DNA of 9,470 bases from Chitinophaga pinensis. Lineage in GTDB: Bacteria > Bacteroidota > Bacteroidia > UKL13-3. The stretch spans positions 1-9,470 of the forward strand of contig CALPIR020000082.1 of the NCBI GenBank assembly GCA_943323675.2. The letters are read 5' to 3'. The position numbers and the translations under genes were made by a program. Numbering within the stretch: position 1 is the first letter of the stretch; each line of letters starts with the position of its first letter. The notes below the pieces were generated by a model. It saw nothing but the letters and a program-made list of their open reading frames with translations, was not told the DNA's origin and ran no database searches. This document shows positions 6,043-9,470 of the stretch, piece by piece.

Positions 6043-7140
6043 ATGAGTACCATAAATCAAATTATAAAACACTTAGAACAGTTCGCTCCAACTATTTATC
6101 AAGAAAGTTATGATAACTGTGGGTTGCTAACGGGAGACGCTACTTGGGAATTAACAAAAGTTTTGGTAACATTAGATTGCACCGAAGCAGTGGTTGATGA
6201 AGCCATTGCAAAAGGATGTAATTTAATTGTGGCGCATCATCCCATAATTTTTGGTGGACTAAAAAAAATAAATGGTAAAAACTATGTGGAGCGAACGGTT
6301 ATCAAAGCCATAAAAAATGACATTGCTATTTATGCCATTCACACCAATTTAGATAACATGCAATTTGGTGTTAACCATAAAATTTGCGAAAAATTAGGGT
6401 TGATAAATACACAAATTTTAGTCCCCAAATCGGGCATGTTAAAAATGTTATGTGTGTATGTGCCTCAAGCACATTTACAGGTGGTTCAAGAAGCTTTATT
6501 TAATGCAGGAGCGGGTGATATTGGCAACTATAGCGAGTGTAGTTTCTACGCCACCGGAATGGGAACTTTTAAGGGCAATGAGCACAGCCATGCATTTGTA
6601 GGAAAAATAGGTGAGCGGCATCAAGAACCCGAGTACAAATTAGAAGTAGTGGTGGATGATTCCAAGTTAGATAAAGTGATATCGGCCTTGAAAAGTGCCC
6701 ATCCTTACGAAGTAGTCGCGTTTAATGTTTATACCATAATGAACCCGAACAACACCATTGGAAGCGGTATGATAGGCGAGTTGCCTGAAGATTTAAATAC
6801 TGAAGACTTTTTAAAACACCTAAAAAGTGCCATGAACCTTACTTTGGTGAGGTATACACCGTACAGTAAATCAATTAAAAAAGTTGCTGTATGTGGTGGT
6901 TCAGGAAGTTTTTTACTTAAAAATGCCATTGGTGCTCAGGCAGATGCTTTTGTTACGGCAGATTTTAAGTACCACGAATTTTTTGATGCCGAAAATCACT
7001 TAATGATCGCGGATATTGGTCATTATGAGAGTGAAATTTTCACAATTAACTTATTAGCTGATGAAATTGTAAAAAAATTCCCTACTTTCGCGGTCATTTT
7101 ATCAGAGATTAACACGAATCCAATAAACTATTATATTTAA
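6043..7140 (+). CDS. Nif3-like dinuclear metal-centre protein with PII-like insert (YqfO/YbgI type)
   Basis: This 365-residue protein is a long-form Nif3/DUF34 member. The N-terminal half has NCGLLTGD (25-32), AHHP (64-67; H65 and H66 are metal ligands) and HTNLDN (100-105; D104 a ligand). The C-terminal half has VTADFKYHEFFDA (304-316) and GHYESE (326-331; H327 and E331 ligands), matching the two-metal site of YbgI/YqfO toroidal hexamers. Between them, about 130-235, is the PII/CutA-like insert seen in YqfO-type proteins (conserved GNYSECSF at 161-168 and HPYEVVAFNVY at 220-230). The cellular function of the family is still not firmly established; proposals include metal handling and GTP cyclohydrolase-like activity. 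It ends 3 nt before the zinc-ribbon gene, a pairing I recognise from other Bacteroidota genomes, implying a functional or at least transcriptional link. Confidence 0.96.
   Translation: MSTINQIIKHLEQFAPTIYQESYDNCGLLTGDATWELTKVLVTLDCTEAVVDEAIAKGCNLIVAHHPIIFGGLKKINGKNYVERTVIKAIKNDIAIYAIHTNLDNMQFGVNHKICEKLGLINTQILVPKSGMLKMLCVYVPQAHLQVVQEALFNAGAGDIGNYSECSFYATGMGTFKGNEHSHAFVGKIGERHQEPEYKLEVVVDDSKLDKVISALKSAHPYEVVAFNVYTIMNPNNTIGSGMIGELPEDLNTEDFLKHLKSAMNLTLVRYTPYSKSIKKVAVCGGSGSFLLKNAIGAQADAFVTADFKYHEFFDAENHLMIADIGHYESEIFTINLLADEIVKKFPTFAVILSEINTNPINYYI
7083..7090 (+). promoter_or_regulatory. candidate internal -7 element for the zinc-ribbon gene
   Basis: TACTTTCG, the same octamer as the minus-strand box at 5131-5138, lies inside the last codons of the Nif3-like gene, 53 nt before the zinc-ribbon ATG. 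It could give this gene a second transcript. No -33 TTTG is visible at the right distance, so it may be chance. Confidence 0.22.
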
Positions 7141-7143
7141 ATT

Positions 7144-7896
7144 ATGGCTGCTAACACAGAGTTAACCGTAGAACAGAAACTTCAAGCACTTTACAAGCTT
7201 CAAGTTATCGACTCGAAAATAGACAAATTAAGATCGGTACGTGGCGAATTGCCAATGGAAGTTGCAGATTTGGAAGATGAATTGGCTGGTTTAGAGACAC
7301 GCAGCGAGAATCTTGAGGCAGAAGTAAAACAAATGGAGGCATCTATTTCGGCTAATAAAACCAAAATAATGGATGCTAAAGCCAATATTAAAAAATACGA
7401 AAAACAGTTAGAGAACGTAAAAAATAACCGTGAATTCGATGCTTTAAACAAAGAAATTGAAATCGCTGGGTTAGAAGTTCAGGCTGCAGAAAAACGTATT
7501 AAAAATTTACAATTTGACATTGAGCAAAAGAAATCTTCAAAAGAAGGTTTAATTGCTGAATTGGAAGGTCGTAACATTGATCTTAAAAACAAAAAAGGTG
7601 AATTAGATAACATTGTTGAAGAGACAGAAAAAGAAGAAAGAGAATATCTTGTGCTGCGTGAAAAAGCAACTGTAGGTATCGAAGCTCGTCTTTTAAATGG
7701 CTATAATGGTATTCGTGGAAACGTTAAAAATGGTATTGGTATTGCTATCATTGAACGTAATTCTTGTGGTGGTTGTTTCTCAAAAATACCACCTCAACGC
7801 CAAGCTGATATTCGTCAACGCAAAAAGATTTTGGTTTGCGAACATTGCGGACGCGTTTTGGTTGACCCGCAATTAGCTGAAGAAATTACTTTGTAA
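7144..7896 (+). CDS. coiled-coil protein with C-terminal C4 zinc ribbon (CT398/CdsZ-like family)
   Basis: This 250-residue protein has two parts. Residues about 10-175 are a long, charged, heptad-rich coiled coil (Leu/Ile/Glu/Lys), probably an antiparallel hairpin. Residues 200-240 are a zinc ribbon with CGGC (208-211) and CEHC (232-235), four cysteines for one zinc. This is the architecture of the zf-RING_7/C4-type zinc-ribbon family, including chlamydial CT398. The family is thought to bind nucleic acid or act as an adaptor; the exact role is unsettled. The motif KKYEKQLENVKNNREFDAL (83-101) is a conserved-looking turn of the hairpin. The protein is cytoplasmic. The start lies 3 nt after the Nif3-like stop with no Shine-Dalgarno sequence. 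A hairpin terminator begins 35 nt after its stop, marking the likely end of the WD40-Nif3-zinc-ribbon transcript. Confidence 0.95.
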   Translation: MAANTELTVEQKLQALYKLQVIDSKIDKLRSVRGELPMEVADLEDELAGLETRSENLEAEVKQMEASISANKTKIMDAKANIKKYEKQLENVKNNREFDALNKEIEIAGLEVQAAEKRIKNLQFDIEQKKSSKEGLIAELEGRNIDLKNKKGELDNIVEETEKEEREYLVLREKATVGIEARLLNGYNGIRGNVKNGIGIAIIERNSCGGCFSKIPPQRQADIRQRKKILVCEHCGRVLVDPQLAEEITL

Positions 7897-7905
7897 ATAA
7901 TTATT

Positions 7906-7921
7906 ATAGTTTTTAAACTAT
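7906..7921. repeat. 16-base AT-rich inverted repeat at the TPR gene start
   Basis: ATAGTTT (7906-7912) mirrors AAACTAT (7915-7921) across two T residues, overlapping the ATG at 7920. As RNA it can form only a weak hairpin of about 6 bp; as DNA it could be an operator. It is short and AT-rich, so chance is a real alternative. Confidence 0.35.
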
Positions 7922-9422
7922 GATATGTATTAAAGGAGCACGTATGGTTATTACCTTGGTGCTCCTTTTTTTGTGCCCTTTACTTAAGGCAAGCATTCAA
8001 CATCACTTTTATTTTTCTCCAGTTTGCATAGAGGCCCAAAAACATATTGCGTCCCTCCGTTTAAATAAAGCCCAGCAACTCTTACAAGCAGAAAAGAAGC
8101 TTCACCCAGATAATGTTGCCATACTATTTCTTGAAAATTATATCGATTACTATAGGTTAATTACTTCGCAGGATTACAGCAACATTAAAAAGATGGAGCA
8201 ATTAAAAGACGAACGATTAAAAGTAATTCGGAAGATATCTCCTAAATCACCCTATTTTTTATACGCCCAGAGTGAAATTAATTTGCAATGGGGTTTTATC
8301 AAAAGTTTTAATCAAGAATATTTGGGTGCAATGCTTGATTTCAGAAATGCCTATCAAATGGCAAAAGAGAATTATGAAAAGCACCCTGAATTTAAACCTA
8401 GTCTAAAAACAGTAGGCTTGTTCAAGGCTTTATTGGGTACCATACCTAATAACTATAAATGGATTTTAGGTGTGGCTGGTTTAAGTGGCGATTTTGATGG
8501 GGGTATGCAATTAATACAGCGCTATTTTAAAACAGATAACTACCAAGAATTTATATTGGATAAACAAAGCAGTGAGTTTTATTATACCTTGTTTATGCTC
8601 AATTTTGGAGATAAGCAAAAGGCTTGGCTATTTTGCAATGAACACACAGCCGACCATAATACCAATTTAATGAGCGTTTATTTACGTTCGTTCACAGCAA
8701 GTAAAGTAGGTAAAAATGATGATGCAATTCTTGTATTGCAACAACGCCCTAAATCTATCGATTATGAACCTTTTTATGCATTAGACTACATGCTAGGACT
8801 ATGTAAGCTAAATAGGCTAGATGATGATGCTGAGCAAAATTTGAAACGTTTTGTTTCTTTTTACAAAGGTAAAGTGCTTATGAAAGATGCTTACCGCAGA
8901 ATTAGCTGGTGTTACTTATTAAAAAACGATATTGATAAGTTTAAAATTTATCGTGAACTAAGTAAACGCTATGGTAATGGCAATAACGAAGAAGATAAAA
9001 ATGTGCTGCATGAAACAGAGCAAGGTGTTCTGCATGATTTGGTTGTTTTAAAATCTCGTTTATTATTTGATGGAGGATACTACCAAAGAGCTGAAGAAAC
9101 GATTAAAAAGAGGGATGTTAATCAACTTAAAACTGATTATCAAAAACTTGAATATCATTACCGTTATGCCCGTATTTTACATGAGCAAAACAAATACTAT
9201 AGGGCTATTGATTATTATACTTACGTAGTTAAAAATGCGCCAGTAAACACACCATATTATTTTGCTCCATATGCTTGTTTGCAAATGGGGTATATCTATC
9301 AAAAAATGGGTTTTGGCCAATTGGCAAAATCTCATTTTAGTAAGGTTGAATCATACACCAAAGCCGAATACCACGAGGGTATAAAAGTTAAATCGAATAA
9401 AGAGTTGCAGAAACTTAAATAA
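7920..9422 (+). CDS. exported TPR-type protein with Iml2/TTC39-like core, function unknown
   Basis: This 500-residue protein has an N-terminal signal peptide: an n-region with K5 and R8, hydrophobic core 9-22, and likely cleavage near KAS (23-25). It is otherwise an all-helical repeat solenoid with TPR-like pairs at about 33-70, 112-150, 218-275, 283-345, 411-446 and 450-480. The core at about 163-200 (TVGLFKALLGTIP, then GLSGDFDGGMQLI) resembles the signature stretch of the eukaryotic Iml2/TTC39 family. I recall similar uncharacterised TPR proteins in other Bacteroidota. The expected location is periplasm or outer-membrane periphery. ATG-7920 is preferred because a start at ATG-7944 would lose the positive n-region, although AAGGAG lies just upstream of 7944. 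It follows the zinc-ribbon stop by 23 nt, but a terminator hairpin overlies its first codons, so transcription is probably separate or conditional. Confidence 0.85.
   Translation: MICIKGARMVITLVLLFLCPLLKASIQHHFYFSPVCIEAQKHIASLRLNKAQQLLQAEKKLHPDNVAILFLENYIDYYRLITSQDYSNIKKMEQLKDERLKVIRKISPKSPYFLYAQSEINLQWGFIKSFNQEYLGAMLDFRNAYQMAKENYEKHPEFKPSLKTVGLFKALLGTIPNNYKWILGVAGLSGDFDGGMQLIQRYFKTDNYQEFILDKQSSEFYYTLFMLNFGDKQKAWLFCNEHTADHNTNLMSVYLRSFTASKVGKNDDAILVLQQRPKSIDYEPFYALDYMLGLCKLNRLDDDAEQNLKRFVSFYKGKVLMKDAYRRISWCYLLKNDIDKFKIYRELSKRYGNGNNEEDKNVLHETEQGVLHDLVVLKSRLLFDGGYYQRAEETIKKRDVNQLKTDYQKLEYHYRYARILHEQNKYYRAIDYYTYVVKNAPVNTPYYFAPYACLQMGYIYQKMGFGQLAKSHFSKVESYTKAEYHEGIKVKSNKELQKLK
7932..7972 (+). terminator. 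intrinsic terminator hairpin inside the 5' codons of the TPR gene
   Basis: AAAGGAGCAC (7932-7941) pairs perfectly over 10 bp with GTGCTCCTTT (7959-7968). The 17-base loop can form a further GGT/ACC pair, and seven T residues (7966-7972) follow. It lies 35 nt after the zinc-ribbon stop, the usual place for a terminator of that operon. It also falls within codons 5-18 of the next gene, covering its signal-peptide coding region. Confidence 0.85.
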
Positions 9423-9464
9423 CAGCGGTATGCTTTTTAACCAACTTAAACTTATCTTAGTATC

Positions 9465-9470
9465 ATGAAA
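9465..9470 (+). other. possible start of a further gene, cut by the window edge
   Basis: ATGAAA closes the window, 42 nt after the TPR gene stop. A box TATCTTAG (9453-9460), one base off TAnnTTTG, lies just upstream. That spacing would give an almost leaderless transcript. Only two codons are visible, so this is a weak call. Confidence 0.2.

Noticed and set aside
5798..7451. Minus-strand open frames at 5798-5995, 6729-6929 and 7200-7451
   Set aside because: They lie antisense within the WD40, Nif3-like and zinc-ribbon genes, with no motif or start context of their own.
7933..7946. AAGGAG as a Shine-Dalgarno sequence for an ATG at 7944
   Set aside because: Other starts in the window lack such sequences, as is usual in Bacteroidota. 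The AAGGAG is part of a terminator stem, and a start at 7944 would leave the signal peptide without a positive n-region.
9423..9440. Hairpin plus T-run (AGC/GCT then T5) after the TPR gene
   Set aside because: The stem is only 3 bp, too weak to call a terminator.

Overview
The window is AT-rich DNA from a member of the phylum Bacteroidota. The evidence is a TonB-dependent receptor with an N-terminal carboxypeptidase-regulatory-like domain, a Nif3-type protein directly followed by a C4 zinc-ribbon coiled-coil protein, start codons generally without Shine-Dalgarno sequences, and several upstream boxes resembling the Bacteroidota -7 element TAnnTTTG. I cannot name a genus. There are no rRNA, tRNA, CRISPR or insertion-sequence signals. 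Coding density is high and no gene-free stretch exceeds 80 bases.

Layout, left to right. (1) 1-1293, plus strand: the 3' part of a membrane-anchored M48 zinc metallopeptidase, whose frame is open to the left edge, overlapping by 8 nt a small helical protein of unknown function. (2) 1371-2117, plus: a membrane di-iron fatty acid desaturase behind its own candidate promoter. It ends at a strong hairpin terminator (2138-2173) that it shares with the convergent gene on its right. (3) 2185-5113, minus: a TonB-dependent outer-membrane receptor with a CxxC pair in its plug (promoter box at 4446-4453), preceded by a 4'-phosphopantetheinyl transferase. (4) 5112-7896, plus: a tight cluster of a seven-repeat WD40 protein, a Nif3-like dinuclear metal protein with a PII-like insert, and a coiled-coil zinc-ribbon protein, with gaps of 13 and 3 nt. 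(5) 7920-9422, plus: an exported TPR-type protein. The last bases (ATGAAA at 9465) may begin another gene.

Most of the genes are ordinary housekeeping or envelope functions: membrane protein quality control, lipid desaturation, carrier-protein activation and outer-membrane uptake. I see no complete new multi-gene system. The most unusual points are architectural. First, the start codons of the divergent transferase and WD40 genes share one CATG tetranucleotide, so each gene's promoter must lie in or next to the other's coding sequence. Second, a textbook intrinsic terminator (10-bp perfect stem plus T-tract) lies inside the signal-peptide codons of the last gene, which suggests a read-through or attenuation switch. 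Third, that last protein carries a conserved core resembling the eukaryotic Iml2/TTC39 family. Fourth, the desaturase has Gln in place of the usual first His of its third histidine box.
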